From CAYNMC01 sp964398365 (GTDB taxonomy: Bacteria > Patescibacteriota > Microgenomatia > UBA1400 > CAYNMC01): a DNA stretch of 60,915 nt. Shown one piece after another: positions 8,421 through 17,251 of the stretch. Position 1 is the stretch's first letter; each line of letters starts with the position of its first letter. The stretch is taken from positions 1 through 60,915 of the forward strand of contig CAYNMC010000014.1 in assembly GCA_964398365.1 (NCBI GenBank), read 5' to 3'. Under the pieces are notes generated by a model that was given only the letters and a program-made list of their open reading frames with translations, searched no databases and was not told the origin of the DNA. The position numbers and the translations under genes were made by a program.

Positions 8421-9794
8421 CTAAGCCTCAAAGATTTTTTTTAGTTGAGTAAGAGTTTCTTGAAGCTGAGGCTGACTGGCTAAAAGCTCAGTAATTTTTC
8501 TTTCAGAATGAATAACCGTGCTGTGGTCTTTGCCACCAAAAAGCCGACCAATTTCTTGATAAGTTAAGTTTAACTCTTTTCTTAAAAGATAAATAGCAAT
8601 TTGTCTGGGAAAAACATATTCTTTGAGACGTCTCTGTCCTTTAATTTCATTGAGGTTTAAATGATAAAAATCAGCTACGGTCTTGATAATTTTTTCCGGT
8701 TTTAAAAAGCCTTTAAAACTGAAAGGTGTGGCATTTACTTCAGCAAGGACTTTTTGGGCAAGGACAAGATCTAAGGGTTTTTGGGTTAGATTTTTTTCGG
8801 AAAACAAACGCACCAAAACACCCTCCAGTTTTCTTGTACTTTGTATTTGTTGAGCAATCAATTTGGCAACTTCAATTGGCAGAGTTTCTCCCCTTTGTTT
8901 AGCCTTAATTAAAAGGATTGCCGTGCGTAACTCAAAATTTGGTTGTTGAATATCAATCATTAGTCCGCCTTCAAAACGGGAGCGTAAACGGTCTTCTAAG
9001 CCTTCAATTTGCTCCGGTAGTCTATCTGAAGTCATAACAATTTGGCCGCCCAACTGTTTGACAGCATTAAAAGTGTGAAAAAATTCTTCTTGAACCGCGT
9101 CGCGACCGGCAATAAACTGGATGTCATCAATTAAAAGCATTTTGGCATTGCGAAACTTCTTTTTAAAAATTGAAGTGGTTTTATTACGGATGGCTTCAAT
9201 AATTTCATTGGTAAATTCTTCGCCGCTGCAGTAAATAAAAGAAGTCTCGGGATTTTTCTCTAAAACTCTTATTCCCATTGCCTGCATGAGGTGGGTTTTA
9301 CCCACGCCTACACCCCCATAAATAAAAAAGGGATTATAGAGACTGCCTGGAGTTTTGGCCACGGCAGTGGCAGCCGCATAAGCCATTTCGTTGGTTGAGG
9401 CAACAGCAAAATTTTCAAAAGTGTATTCAGGATTAAGCCTGGCTTGGGCGATTGCTTTGGCTACCAGCCTTGCTTTTTCTTTTTGAGGATCAAAATTAAA
9501 AAGTGGCCCATTTTGTTGGGGAGCAGAGGGTTTATTTGCCGTGCCCACGACAAAAAAAACTTCATTTTTAAGGCCCGTAAGCTGTTCCAAGACGGCTTTT
9601 ACCCGGGTTGCGTAATTGGTTTTTAACTGATCGCGGACAAAGAAATTTTGACAGGCAATTTCCACAAACTGTTTTTCCTTTTCTCTTTTTAAGCTTTTAA
9701 TAAAGGTTTTGCCAAACCAAAGAGAGAAATTTGATTTACTTAAGTTTAATTGAAGTTGATTTAAGGCATCCTGCCAAAGCTTTTCTTTATCCAT
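8421..9794 (-). CDS. dnaA: Chromosomal replication initiator DnaA
   Basis: A 457-residue DnaA with all four domains: an N-terminal DnaB/DiaA-binding region (about 1-85), a short linker, an AAA+ domain with Walker A GGVGVGKT (160-167) and Walker B LLIDDIQF (220-227), and the C-terminal DNA-binding domain with the signature GGKDHSTVIHS near 420. It binds the boxes directly downstream and opens the origin. The leader at 9795-9925 holds a DnaA box (autoregulation) and two competing hairpins. A TAAAAT sits only 4 nt before the ATG, closer than at other genes here, so its true promoter is uncertain. Confidence 0.97.
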   Translation of the reverse strand: MDKEKLWQDALNQLQLNLSKSNFSLWFGKTFIKSLKREKEKQFVEIACQNFFVRDQLKTNYATRVKAVLEQLTGLKNEVFFVVGTANKPSAPQQNGPLFNFDPQKEKARLVAKAIAQARLNPEYTFENFAVASTNEMAYAAATAVAKTPGSLYNPFFIYGGVGVGKTHLMQAMGIRVLEKNPETSFIYCSGEEFTNEIIEAIRNKTTSIFKKKFRNAKMLLIDDIQFIAGRDAVQEEFFHTFNAVKQLGGQIVMTSDRLPEQIEGLEDRLRSRFEGGLMIDIQQPNFELRTAILLIKAKQRGETLPIEVAKLIAQQIQSTRKLEGVLVRLFSEKNLTQKPLDLVLAQKVLAEVNATPFSFKGFLKPEKIIKTVADFYHLNLNEIKGQRRLKEYVFPRQIAIYLLRKELNLTYQEIGRLFGGKDHSTVIHSERKITELLASQPQLQETLTQLKKIFEA

Positions 9795-9837
9795 TTTTAT
9801 TTTAGGCAGAAATTAGTTTTTGAATTTAAGCAGCACG

Positions 9838-9867
9838 GCCAAGAAGGGCTTGGCAAATGAGCCAAGC
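9838..9867 (-). promoter_or_regulatory. Mutually exclusive hairpins in the dnaA leader
   Basis: Read on the minus strand, GCTTGGC (9861-9867) pairs with GCCAAGC (9848-9854), and the same middle arm can pair instead with CTTGGC (9838-9843). Both hairpins lie between the 9926-11518 gene and dnaA. There is no U-run, so this is not a simple terminator. It may be an mRNA 3' end, an attenuator-like switch, or chance. Confidence 0.4.
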
Positions 9868-9897
9868 TAACCAACCCCAACCATCTATCTATCAAAG

Positions 9898-9906
9898 TTT
9901 TCCACA
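9898..9906 (+). promoter_or_regulatory. DnaA box upstream of dnaA
   Basis: TTTTCCACA differs from the consensus TTATCCACA at one position. It lies about 105 bp upstream of the dnaA start, where boxes commonly mediate autorepression. Confidence 0.55.
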
Positions 9907-9925
9907 ATTTGTCAACAGGAAATTA

Positions 9926-11518
9926 TTACCTTTTTAGCTCTTCTTTTATTTCCTCAGGGAGAAAAAGAAAGAAAAAGTAAGGGCTCTGGGAAAGCAACAA
10001 AAACAGAAGCCCTCCTTTATCAACTTGAAACATAAATTTTTTAATTTTTTCCAATAAAGTTTCCTTTTTGATTAAAGAGGTTTCTTGCTCCGTCTCCTGC
10101 CAAATTTTTTTCGCCTCCTCTGTAATTTCCAGATTAAAGTTGTCCAAAAGCTGCTGTTTGATTGACTCAAAGACCTGATCATCAAATTTTTCCAGCAATG
10201 AGTTAAAAGTTTGAACATCGCTTTCCTCTTTTAGACATTCACTGAGAAACTGAAGGCTGTTTTGGATAGGTTTGTCTTTGTTGGCGGTGACAAGCTTGCT
10301 TAAATCAAAACTGCCTTTAATAACAAGCTCTGTTTCCGCCGGGCTTAACGGTTCTTTGTTAGAGGCTTGCAACTGCTGATTTAAAAAATCAACGATGTTT
10401 TGGCGGTGATTTTCAACTCCGAGTTGTTTTTTGATTTCCTCAGTTTGCGGGTGATCTTCTCCTAATTGTTCCAATTTTAAAGCCAAAATTGTTCTTTGGG
10501 TGAGGCTATCAGCTTCAGGCTTTGGTTGGATTAAACTCCAGTATATAGTTTCCCAGGCCTTTAGACGCTTTGCTTCCCACTCTGCCTGCTCATCTTCGGA
10601 AAGTCGAGAAGGATTAGTTTGTCTCAGCTCCTTGAGCATTTCTTTAAATTTTTCTCTTAAAAGCTGGGTGACTTTTTGATTGATTTCTGGTAGTGCTGGT
10701 ACTGAGACTGTTTTTTCTTCAACCGACGAAACAGAGGGCGTCTCGGCGGCGCAAATAAACTTAAAACCCGTTATCTTATTATTCCAATAATTTTCTACTA
10801 AAGCAACTTTTTGAAGCATTCTTTCTAGAAGGCCATCAATATTTTTTATTTGTGTTTCAAGGAGGTTCTCAAAATCTTTGTAAGACATTTCTTGCGGAGA
10901 GTTGCTTGCTTGCTCATCTGTCTTGACCTCAAGGACAAGATGGTTTTTAAGAAACTCTGCCTTTTCGTTTTCACCCAGTTCCTCTAAAGTAAAAATTAAA
11001 TCCGTCGGTTTTAATCCAATCGGTGGCAACTTCTGGCCTGTTTCATCAATAATGCCTTCAAAAGTTAAGGTGTTGGGATTATAAGTGATCGGAAGCTCAT
11101 TGCCATATTCATCTCTATACCACGCTTTAAGATCTTCAGGTGTAGTGAGATTAGAAATAGAAGTACTATCTAAAATTTTTTGAGCCTCTTCCAATTTGCC
11201 TTGTCGAGTATAGTCTAAGGCCTCGGCAATATTGGCAGCATAAAGAAAATTGAAAACTCGTTGCCGCAGTTTGTCTAAAAATGTCAATAACTCCTTTTTC
11301 TTGGCATCTGTGGTGAGAGTTTTAAAACGCGGGTCTGTTTCTGGCCAGCCTTCGGCAAAAAAACCAGGTTTTTTATGGTTTGGGACATTCAAACGCAGCA
11401 TGGCTCTTGCGGCCCCCCGAAATTTTTCTTGAAAATTGTTTTTTGAACAAAGATCTCTTTCGGGCCTTTCTGCAACTTCCGGCGTTTTAATTTCCGGAAC
11501 ATTTCCTCCTTCGGTCAT
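9926..11518 (-). CDS. Unrecognised mostly helical protein with a C-terminal hydrophobic segment
   Basis: A 530-residue acidic, helix-rich protein with no signal peptide and one hydrophobic stretch near the C-terminus (about residues 503-522), ending in a short charged tail. It could be a tail-anchored cytosolic protein. I recognise no catalytic motif. It is divergent from the 11593 gene; the two share a 74-bp intergenic region with facing promoters, hinting at joint control. The start ATG at 11518 lies 6 nt from a TAAGAT -10 hexamer. Confidence 0.75.
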   Translation of the reverse strand: MTEGGNVPEIKTPEVAERPERDLCSKNNFQEKFRGAARAMLRLNVPNHKKPGFFAEGWPETDPRFKTLTTDAKKKELLTFLDKLRQRVFNFLYAANIAEALDYTRQGKLEEAQKILDSTSISNLTTPEDLKAWYRDEYGNELPITYNPNTLTFEGIIDETGQKLPPIGLKPTDLIFTLEELGENEKAEFLKNHLVLEVKTDEQASNSPQEMSYKDFENLLETQIKNIDGLLERMLQKVALVENYWNNKITGFKFICAAETPSVSSVEEKTVSVPALPEINQKVTQLLREKFKEMLKELRQTNPSRLSEDEQAEWEAKRLKAWETIYWSLIQPKPEADSLTQRTILALKLEQLGEDHPQTEEIKKQLGVENHRQNIVDFLNQQLQASNKEPLSPAETELVIKGSFDLSKLVTANKDKPIQNSLQFLSECLKEESDVQTFNSLLEKFDDQVFESIKQQLLDNFNLEITEEAKKIWQETEQETSLIKKETLLEKIKKFMFQVDKGGLLFLLLSQSPYFFFLFLPEEIKEELKR

Positions 11519-11524
11519 AAAATC

Positions 11525-11553
11525 ATCTTAATGATTTTTTATGCTTATTGCAA
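11525..11553 (-). promoter_or_regulatory. Predicted leaderless promoter for the 9926-11518 gene
   Basis: On the minus strand TTGCAA (11548-11553), a 17-bp spacer and TAAGAT (11525-11530) end 6 nt before the ATG. TTGCAA is its own reverse complement and also sits 17 bp upstream of TTAAAT (11571-11576) on the plus strand, a possible -10 for the divergent gene at 11593. Confidence 0.55.
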
Positions 11554-11592
11554 GTTTTTTAAAATCTATGTTAAATTGAAATTAAGGAAAAT

Positions 11593-13974
11593 ATGAGTGA
11601 ACCAGAACCACAAAAAAATTCACCAGAAAAAAACCCTTTTGTCGCCAAACCTCCTGAACCTCAGCCTAGTTCTCTTCAGCCTCCCAAAGCTGACGGCAAA
11701 AAAGAAAGAGAAGTTGGTTTTTTAAGCCAACCCGCTTCCGAAAAAGGGATTAACCTTTCAGAATTTGGTTTACTTAAAGCAGGACCTTTTGAGCCGGAAA
11801 AAATTTTTTTACCCCCGCAAAAACCTGTGGAAGAGAGACGAAAACTGGAACGTTCAGAAAGCTCGAAAGCACCAGAACAAAAAAGCTTAAAAACAGCTTA
11901 TGCGGAACAACTGGAAATTATTTATCAACAACTGATCGCTTATCAAAATTATATTTCAGTTAATGGTGGTCAGTTAAGTAGCGAACAGCAGGCGTTTTTA
12001 AGCCTTTATAAAAGATTGGGGGAGGGAGCTGCTGAAAAAATTTTAGCCACGAGCAGAGGGTGGTTGCTAGCCCAGAGTTTGATTGAACAGGAAATTTTTT
12101 TACGGTTGGCAGCTTTAGGAAAAGAGTTGAGCTTTTCCTGCCAAAACCTTGATGAAAAGGGTTTACCCGAGGAGGTGAGGTTTAAAGAATTAGAGGGCTT
12201 GATTTCTAAGTTTTTTAATAATTTAAAAGGAACTCCCCATGTGGATAAACTTTTGCCTTTAGGTGGTGCTTTTGTTACTGGCGGGGGTATTTTTGGTGGT
12301 CCTCTTGGTACTGCCTTAACCACAGGCTTAACCATTGGCGGAGTCAAAGGCGCATCTGAGGCCCTTAGGCTTATCAAAGAAGGCTTGCAGTCAGGCTTTT
12401 CCGATTTAAAGGTTAATCTTGAGAACCTACCTGAAAGCACAAAGGGTTATCTTGAGTTTTTAAATTCTCAGGCGAACCAAAAAGACTTGCTTGAATTTAT
12501 TAAAAATTCTGCTATTGCCCAAACAGTTTTTCTTGAAGCTTTGGGTTGGGATTCTAACTCTGGCTTAGTTTTTGCTTGGGAGGGATTCAAACTTAGCAAG
12601 CCGGAACTGCCCGAGACTACCTCTCAACCCTTTTTGCCGGCAACAAGCAGAGTGAGAACAGGGTATCTTAGGCAATTACTGGAAGAGAAAGAAGGTAAAG
12701 AACTTCACCAAGATGTAGCTCTCCTAAAAGAAATTGAAAATAAGTTACGAGAAGCAGAAAAGGAGATGGCTAAGAAAAAAGCTGATTTAAGGATAAGTTT
12801 AAAACTTCTTTGGTTGGCTCCTAAAAGCTTATTGCAAGATCTTCAAGAAACTCAAGAAAGAACTGAAGTTTTAAACCAGCAGACAGAGGCTTTGCGAGAA
12901 AAAATTTTATCAAGAAAAGCGAGAATTTTTTTTGAGGCGCAACGCCGGACTACGGCTTTTTTCTTAAATCAAGAGCTAGAAGCGATACTTGAATCGGCAC
13001 CTGAAGCAGTACCTTCTAGTCTTAGTCAAATAGAAGCCAAGATGCGTGAATTGGTAACAGAAGAAGAAAAGGAAAAAGAAGAAGAGGAAAGGTTGGTTCA
13101 AGAAAAGGAAAAATCATTAGCAGAGAAGAGGAAAAACTTCCAAGAAAAACTCGCAGCATTTCTTAAGAATGATCCAAGGGTTTTAAAGGGCAAGATAGAA
13201 ATTGAAAGGTACAGTAATTTTACTGATTTGCAGGCATTAAAGGAAACTATTAATCAGGAGATCAACGAGACTGAGTCTAAAAAGAAGGAATTATTGGCTA
13301 AGGTAAGGGAACGGGCAGAGAATGCTGAGCTTTTGGAGATTAATAATAGGCTTTTAGCCCTAAAAGACCTTTTAAAACTTCTTGAAGAAGATGCGCCTCA
13401 ATTAAAAAGCCTAGAAGAGGAAAAAGAGAGGTTAGAAGAAGAAATCAGAGTTTTAACAACAAAGATGATCTCTAAAAAGGAGAGGGAGACAAAACTTAGT
13501 CAACTGCGGGCAGCGGCTGCTTGCTTAGAACAAGCGGGAAAAACTTTAGGCGAGCGAGTACCAGCTTTGGCAATCAGTGAAGAGAATTGGCGAAGATTAA
13601 CCAACATCATCCAAGAAACTCGAGAAGGCTTTGATAAGGGGAGAATTAAAGGTTATCTGGAATTTTTAAAACTTTTATTTGACTACGAACACCCGCCTCA
13701 ACCGGTTCAAGAAAGCCAGTTTAGACCCAAAACTCCGGCAGAATTTTTTGAAGCGGCAAAAACCTTAATTAGTGAAGGCGAACTGGCAGCAATTTTAAAT
13801 GAAGTCTTGAACTTGGCAGTGACCAGAGAATCAGAAATGAGCGATGAGCAATTTTTAGCCGAGACTTTAAAGAGAACAGCCATGAAATTAGGGTCTTTGC
13901 CGGCACCGGTGGTTTTAGGCAGGGTGATGCTAAGATTAATTTCAGAAATTGAACACAAAGCCGTGCGGTTATAA
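11593..13974 (+). CDS. Large coiled-coil protein with a glycine-rich hydrophobic hairpin
   Basis: A 793-residue protein of unknown family. Residues 1 to about 100 are Pro/Glu/Lys-rich and probably disordered. About 215-255 is a Gly-rich hydrophobic stretch (GGAFVTGGGIFGGPLGTAL) that could insert in a membrane as a hairpin. About 355-640 is strongly charged with heptad-like Glu/Lys/Leu spacing, typical of long coiled coils. The end is helical. A weak Shine-Dalgarno (AAGGA) precedes the ATG. Together with the next three genes it forms a plus-strand run beside the origin. A structural or envelope-scaffold role is conceivable, but nothing in the sequence proves it. Confidence 0.75.
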   Translation: MSEPEPQKNSPEKNPFVAKPPEPQPSSLQPPKADGKKEREVGFLSQPASEKGINLSEFGLLKAGPFEPEKIFLPPQKPVEERRKLERSESSKAPEQKSLKTAYAEQLEIIYQQLIAYQNYISVNGGQLSSEQQAFLSLYKRLGEGAAEKILATSRGWLLAQSLIEQEIFLRLAALGKELSFSCQNLDEKGLPEEVRFKELEGLISKFFNNLKGTPHVDKLLPLGGAFVTGGGIFGGPLGTALTTGLTIGGVKGASEALRLIKEGLQSGFSDLKVNLENLPESTKGYLEFLNSQANQKDLLEFIKNSAIAQTVFLEALGWDSNSGLVFAWEGFKLSKPELPETTSQPFLPATSRVRTGYLRQLLEEKEGKELHQDVALLKEIENKLREAEKEMAKKKADLRISLKLLWLAPKSLLQDLQETQERTEVLNQQTEALREKILSRKARIFFEAQRRTTAFFLNQELEAILESAPEAVPSSLSQIEAKMRELVTEEEKEKEEEERLVQEKEKSLAEKRKNFQEKLAAFLKNDPRVLKGKIEIERYSNFTDLQALKETINQEINETESKKKELLAKVRERAENAELLEINNRLLALKDLLKLLEEDAPQLKSLEEEKERLEEEIRVLTTKMISKKERETKLSQLRAAAACLEQAGKTLGERVPALAISEENWRRLTNIIQETREGFDKGRIKGYLEFLKLLFDYEHPPQPVQESQFRPKTPAEFFEAAKTLISEGELAAILNEVLNLAVTRESEMSDEQFLAETLKRTAMKLGSLPAPVVLGRVMLRLISEIEHKAVRL

Positions 13975-13994
13975 AATAAAATTAATAAAAATTT

Positions 13995-14363
13995 ATGGAA
14001 ATTACCCTTAAGAATTTATTGACCTTTTTACCCTTAGAAAAGGAGTTGCGCGAGCGGCTTTTGTCTAGACTTGGGAGTTTTAGTAAAGACCAGCTTTTGG
14101 CGTTGACTAAGGTTTGCTGGCAAACCTTTTATCAGCTGGTTGAAGATCGGGCTCAAGAAGAGATGGTTAAGTTTTTAAATGGAGTTGCTGAAGGGAAAGC
14201 GGAATTGAGAACAGCCGTGTATCAAGAAATTGAAAAAAAATTTTATCAAGAGTTTATGGAAAAGTTGCGTCGCGGAGAAGAGCTGATGGTTTTGAGTGAT
14301 GTCCGACAAAAAATTCAGCAATCTTTTCAAAGTAGTTTTGACAAGGGAAGAATTCAGGGATAA
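13995..14363 (+). CDS. Small helical hypothetical protein
   Basis: A 122-residue, all-helical, charged soluble protein without signal peptide or known motif. It starts 20 nt after the coiled-coil gene and ends 13 nt before the next start, so it is probably part of the same operon. Its Leu/Glu/Arg-rich composition suggests protein-protein contacts. Function unknown. Confidence 0.65.
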   Translation: MEITLKNLLTFLPLEKELRERLLSRLGSFSKDQLLALTKVCWQTFYQLVEDRAQEEMVKFLNGVAEGKAELRTAVYQEIEKKFYQEFMEKLRRGEELMVLSDVRQKIQQSFQSSFDKGRIQG

Positions 14364-14376
14364 TTTTAAATTATTT

Positions 14377-15228
14377 ATGACCGAAACAACTGAAGCAGCC
14401 TCCGTAACTTCTCCTTCGTCCTCAGCGACAGAAGGAATGCCTTCTCAAAATTCAGAGTTATCAGAGCAGAAAGTTAAAATTTTGATGGAAGTCCAAAAAG
14501 CCGCTCAAGGGGTTAGAGAAAGAACGGGAGGAGCATTTCAAGAGATTAAAAAAAGATTGGGTCAAAAATTGGATTATATTTTGGAAACACTTACCAAAGC
14601 GGGTATTCCCTTATTGAGGTTTTCCGGAACAGGCATGAGTTTTTTGGCAGAACTTTTAGGGCCGACGACCTCTTGGTTACCGAGAATTTCTCTGGTGGCC
14701 GCGGGCTATGGTTTAGATCGTTTGGGCCGGCGACACCCAAATTCACGGATTTCCCGCTTGGCTCAAGCCCTGGGGAATGGCGTTTGGAAAGGTGGCGTTT
14801 TCGGTTGGCTTACCAATGTAGTGGTAAATAAGGTTTTACCTGCAGGAGTGGTTGGCGACAAGCAAATTTCTCCCACAACAACTTTACCAGAAGCAACTCA
14901 TGAAGTAGTAAGCACTTTATTTAAGGGTGGCGAAGAAATTTCCGAAAAGGCAGCAGCGTTGGCTGAGAAGGTGGGACAATCACTAGTAGTAGAGATGACA
15001 GGAGGAACAATTCAAACCGGCGCAGAGGCGGTTTCAGCCGTTGTTGGTCCAGAAATTCAGACAGTAACAAAAATCGGCGAGGAGGCTTATTACGGCTTGA
15101 ATCAATTTTTAAAATCACCTTTTGGGAGGTTAACAAGCACCATTGGTTTATCAACCGTAATTTATAAATTCTTGCAAAAAATTGGTTTTTACAAAAAAAC
15201 ATCTCAACCTGCCAACCATGCTGAATGA
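14377..15228 (+). CDS. Hypothetical protein with amphipathic or hydrophobic central region
   Basis: I place the start at the ATG at 14377 because longer versions would run into the upstream gene; this gives 283 residues. The N-terminal about 40 residues are Ser/Thr/Glu-rich. Two moderately hydrophobic Gly-rich stretches (about 85-110 and 128-150) may associate with membrane. The C-terminal half is Ala/Gly/Glu-rich. No family is recognised. The 3' end overlaps the next gene by 11 bp, indicating translational coupling. Confidence 0.65.
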   Translation: MTETTEAASVTSPSSSATEGMPSQNSELSEQKVKILMEVQKAAQGVRERTGGAFQEIKKRLGQKLDYILETLTKAGIPLLRFSGTGMSFLAELLGPTTSWLPRISLVAAGYGLDRLGRRHPNSRISRLAQALGNGVWKGGVFGWLTNVVVNKVLPAGVVGDKQISPTTTLPEATHEVVSTLFKGGEEISEKAAALAEKVGQSLVVEMTGGTIQTGAEAVSAVVGPEIQTVTKIGEEAYYGLNQFLKSPFGRLTSTIGLSTVIYKFLQKIGFYKKTSQPANHAE

Positions 15229-15523
15229 GGAAGAAATTAAAAAACAAATTTTTCAATTTTTAAGCGATAAAAAACTTTCAGCTAAAGAAAAGGCAGCTTT
15301 TTTACTCGCGGCCATCGATGTGGTGAGACATAAATTTGCTTTGGAGGTTGAAGAATCACTGAGCGAAAAAGATATTGCTGAAATCGAGAAGATTCCCGAT
15401 GACCAGCAGGCGATGACGGCAATGGTTGAATGCTGGCAAAAAAATACTGGTAAAAAGCCAGAGAATCGACTTCAAGAAATTATTCTTGATTTTTTTGAAA
15501 AATTTTTGACCACCAAGGCTTAA
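15218..15523 (+). CDS. Small helical hypothetical protein, last of the oriC-side cluster
   Basis: A 101-residue charged helical protein. The ATG at 15218 lies inside the end of the preceding gene; an upstream alternative start would lengthen the overlap needlessly. There is no membrane segment or recognised motif. It ends 41 bp before the rpmH start, with no hairpin terminator between. Confidence 0.6.
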   Translation: MLNEEEIKKQIFQFLSDKKLSAKEKAAFLLAAIDVVRHKFALEVEESLSEKDIAEIEKIPDDQQAMTAMVECWQKNTGKKPENRLQEIILDFFEKFLTTKA

Positions 15524-15529
15524 TTTAGC

Positions 15530-15558
15530 TTGTTTTCCCGCTGTTTTTTTGCTAAGAT
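15530..15558 (+). promoter_or_regulatory. Predicted leaderless promoter of rpmH
   Basis: TTGTTT (15530-15535), a 17-bp spacer and TAAGAT (15553-15558) end 6 nt before the ATG. No Shine-Dalgarno sequence is present, notable for a highly expressed ribosomal protein gene. Confidence 0.6.
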
Positions 15559-15564
15559 TGGTTT

Positions 15565-15702
15565 ATGCCTAAACGTACGTGGCAGCCTAAAAAATTAAGA
15601 CGTGCTCGTAAGCACGGTTTTCGTCAGCGAATGAAAAGTCAGCATGGCCGAAAGCTTTTGAAAAGAAGAAGAATGGTGGGTAGAAAAAAGCTGACAAGGT
15701 GA
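15565..15702 (+). CDS. rpmH: 50S ribosomal protein L34
   Basis: A 45-residue, extremely basic protein opening with MPKRTWQPKKLRRARKHGFR and containing the L34 core (HGF..RM, then G..LL.RRR..GRK.L). It binds 23S rRNA in the large subunit. The rpmH-rnpA-yidD-yidC-jag order is the classic origin-side cluster, which confirms the assignment. It stops at TGA, showing that UGA is a stop codon in this organism. Confidence 0.97.
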   Translation: MPKRTWQPKKLRRARKHGFRQRMKSQHGRKLLKRRRMVGRKKLTR

Positions 15703-15796
15703 AGAGCTCTAAAAGCTGAAGTTTAATTACCAATAAGGCAGTCAAAATTAAAATTTAAAATGAGTTTAATTTTGACTTTTGAATTTTTAAAAATCA

Positions 15797-16168
15797 GTGC
15801 TTCCTAAAGCCTATCGATTGCCGGCTTATCTTATTCCCAAAATTTTAAAAAAGGGTAAAACCATTTCCCTGCCTTTATTTTTTTTAAAATATCAACCTCT
15901 TAAATTCTTAATGACCAAATCTTCTGCCTTGAACGCTTTTTCGCTTTTTGCCTTTATTGTGCCCCAAAAACTTGAGAAAAGGGCGAGAGTGCGTCATCAA
16001 AGTAAACGCCGCTTAGCCGAAGCCGTTCGTAATTTATGGTCAGAAGTGGCACCGGGCTACGGCATCATTATTTTGGCAAAAAAAGAAATTTTAAAAGCAG
16101 ATTATCAAGCAATTTTCAGGGAAATAAAAAAAGCACTTGAGAGTCTAAAAATTAGTGATTATAAATAA
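15797..16168 (+). CDS. rnpA: Ribonuclease P protein component
   Basis: A 123-residue basic protein with the RnpA pattern: an N-terminal aromatic/basic strand region and the signature KRARVRHQSKRRLAEAVR, a variant of the usual RNR..KR motif. It is the protein cofactor of RNase P, which trims tRNA 5' leaders. The start is a GTG at 15797; no ATG fits better. It lies between rpmH and yidD in the usual order. The 94-bp gap after rpmH holds no clear terminator. Confidence 0.93.
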   Translation: MLPKAYRLPAYLIPKILKKGKTISLPLFFLKYQPLKFLMTKSSALNAFSLFAFIVPQKLEKRARVRHQSKRRLAEAVRNLWSEVAPGYGIIILAKKEILKADYQAIFREIKKALESLKISDYK

Positions 16169-16185
16169 AGAGGAGAAAGTTAGGG

Positions 16186-16425
16186 GTGTTAAAAGAATTA
16201 TTTTTAACCCTTATTCGTTTTTACCAAAAAACTCGCTGGTTTCACCAGCCGCTTTTTCGTTCTTGGTATTTATCAGACAAAGCCTGTCGTTTTACTCCTA
16301 GTTGTTCCGAATATAGTTATCAGGCTATCGACAAATATGGTATTATAAAAGGATCGTGGCTAGCCTTTAAAAGAATTGTGAGGTGTCATCCGTGGTCAAA
16401 GGGCGGTAAAGATCCTTTAAGATAA
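16186..16425 (+). CDS. yidD: Membrane protein insertion efficiency factor YidD
   Basis: A 79-residue protein with the full YidD signature: CRFTPSCSEYSYQAI and the downstream RCHPWSKGG. It is a small, amphipathic, membrane-associated helper of YidC. The GTG start at 16186 follows an AGGAG at about 16170-16174. It sits 17 nt after rnpA and 22 nt before yidC. Confidence 0.95.
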   Translation: MLKELFLTLIRFYQKTRWFHQPLFRSWYLSDKACRFTPSCSEYSYQAIDKYGIIKGSWLAFKRIVRCHPWSKGGKDPLR

Positions 16426-16447
16426 AGGTCATAATTTTTAGAGTTTT

Positions 16448-17251
16448 ATGAATATCTGGTTTACTTTGCTTTATCAACCTTTGGTTAACGCTTTAATTGC
16501 TTTTTACCAGCTTTTTGGCAATTTGGGCGTGGCCATTATTGGTCTTACCGTGGTTTTACGTCTGCTTATGATACCTTTAACCACGCCTTCTTTAAAAGCG
16601 GCGCAAAAAATGAAAGAGTTACAGCCAGAATTAGCAAAACTCAAGGCTAAATACAAACATAACCAAGCAGAGTTTGCCAAAGCCCAACTTGAGCTTTATC
16701 AGAAACATGGTGCCAATCCGGCCGCCGGTTGCCTGCCGCAACTTCTACAGATCGTGATTTTAATTGCTTTGTTTCAGGCTTTTTCTCAAGTTTTAAAAAC
16801 CGATGGCGACATCATTACCAAATTAAACAAGATTTTATACCCCTTTTTAAGATTGGCGGATAACCATCAAATTAAAACCCAGTTTCTTTATCTTGATTTA
16901 ACCAAGCCTGATTTGTTATCCTTACCCTTTGTTTTGGACTTGGGTGTTTTTAAATTGGAAAAACTGCCGGGATTTTTTTTGCTTGCCGCCGCCGTGGTTC
17001 AGTTCCTTTCTTCAAAAATGATGATGCCTGTGGTAGCAAAAGAAAAAAAACTTGCCAAGAAAACCAAAGAGAAAACTGACGATATGGCGGCAATGATGCA
17101 GGGGCAAATGCTTTACTTAATGCCCTTAATGACCCTGTTTATTGGTTTTACTTTTCCAGCAGGTTTGGTTTTATACTGGTTAACTTTTAGTGTGGTGATG
17201 ATGTTTCAGCAACAGTGGTCCAGCGGTGGTCTGGAAAAAAGAAGAAAATGA
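16448..17251 (+). CDS. yidC: Membrane protein insertase YidC (short, Oxa1/SpoIIIJ type)
   Basis: A 267-residue polytopic protein with the Oxa1/YidC core. The first membrane segment lies near residues 24-44, a charged cytosolic hairpin near 48-85, and further segments near 95-115, 175-195 and 215-240. The hallmark NPAAGCLPQLLQI is visible near residue 96. It lacks the large periplasmic domain of Gram-negative YidC, as expected for a single-membrane CPR cell. It inserts and folds membrane proteins with YidD. Its stop overlaps the jag start (ATGA). Confidence 0.95.
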   Translation: MNIWFTLLYQPLVNALIAFYQLFGNLGVAIIGLTVVLRLLMIPLTTPSLKAAQKMKELQPELAKLKAKYKHNQAEFAKAQLELYQKHGANPAAGCLPQLLQIVILIALFQAFSQVLKTDGDIITKLNKILYPFLRLADNHQIKTQFLYLDLTKPDLLSLPFVLDLGVFKLEKLPGFFLLAAAVVQFLSSKMMMPVVAKEKKLAKKTKEKTDDMAAMMQGQMLYLMPLMTLFIGFTFPAGLVLYWLTFSVVMMFQQQWSSGGLEKRRK

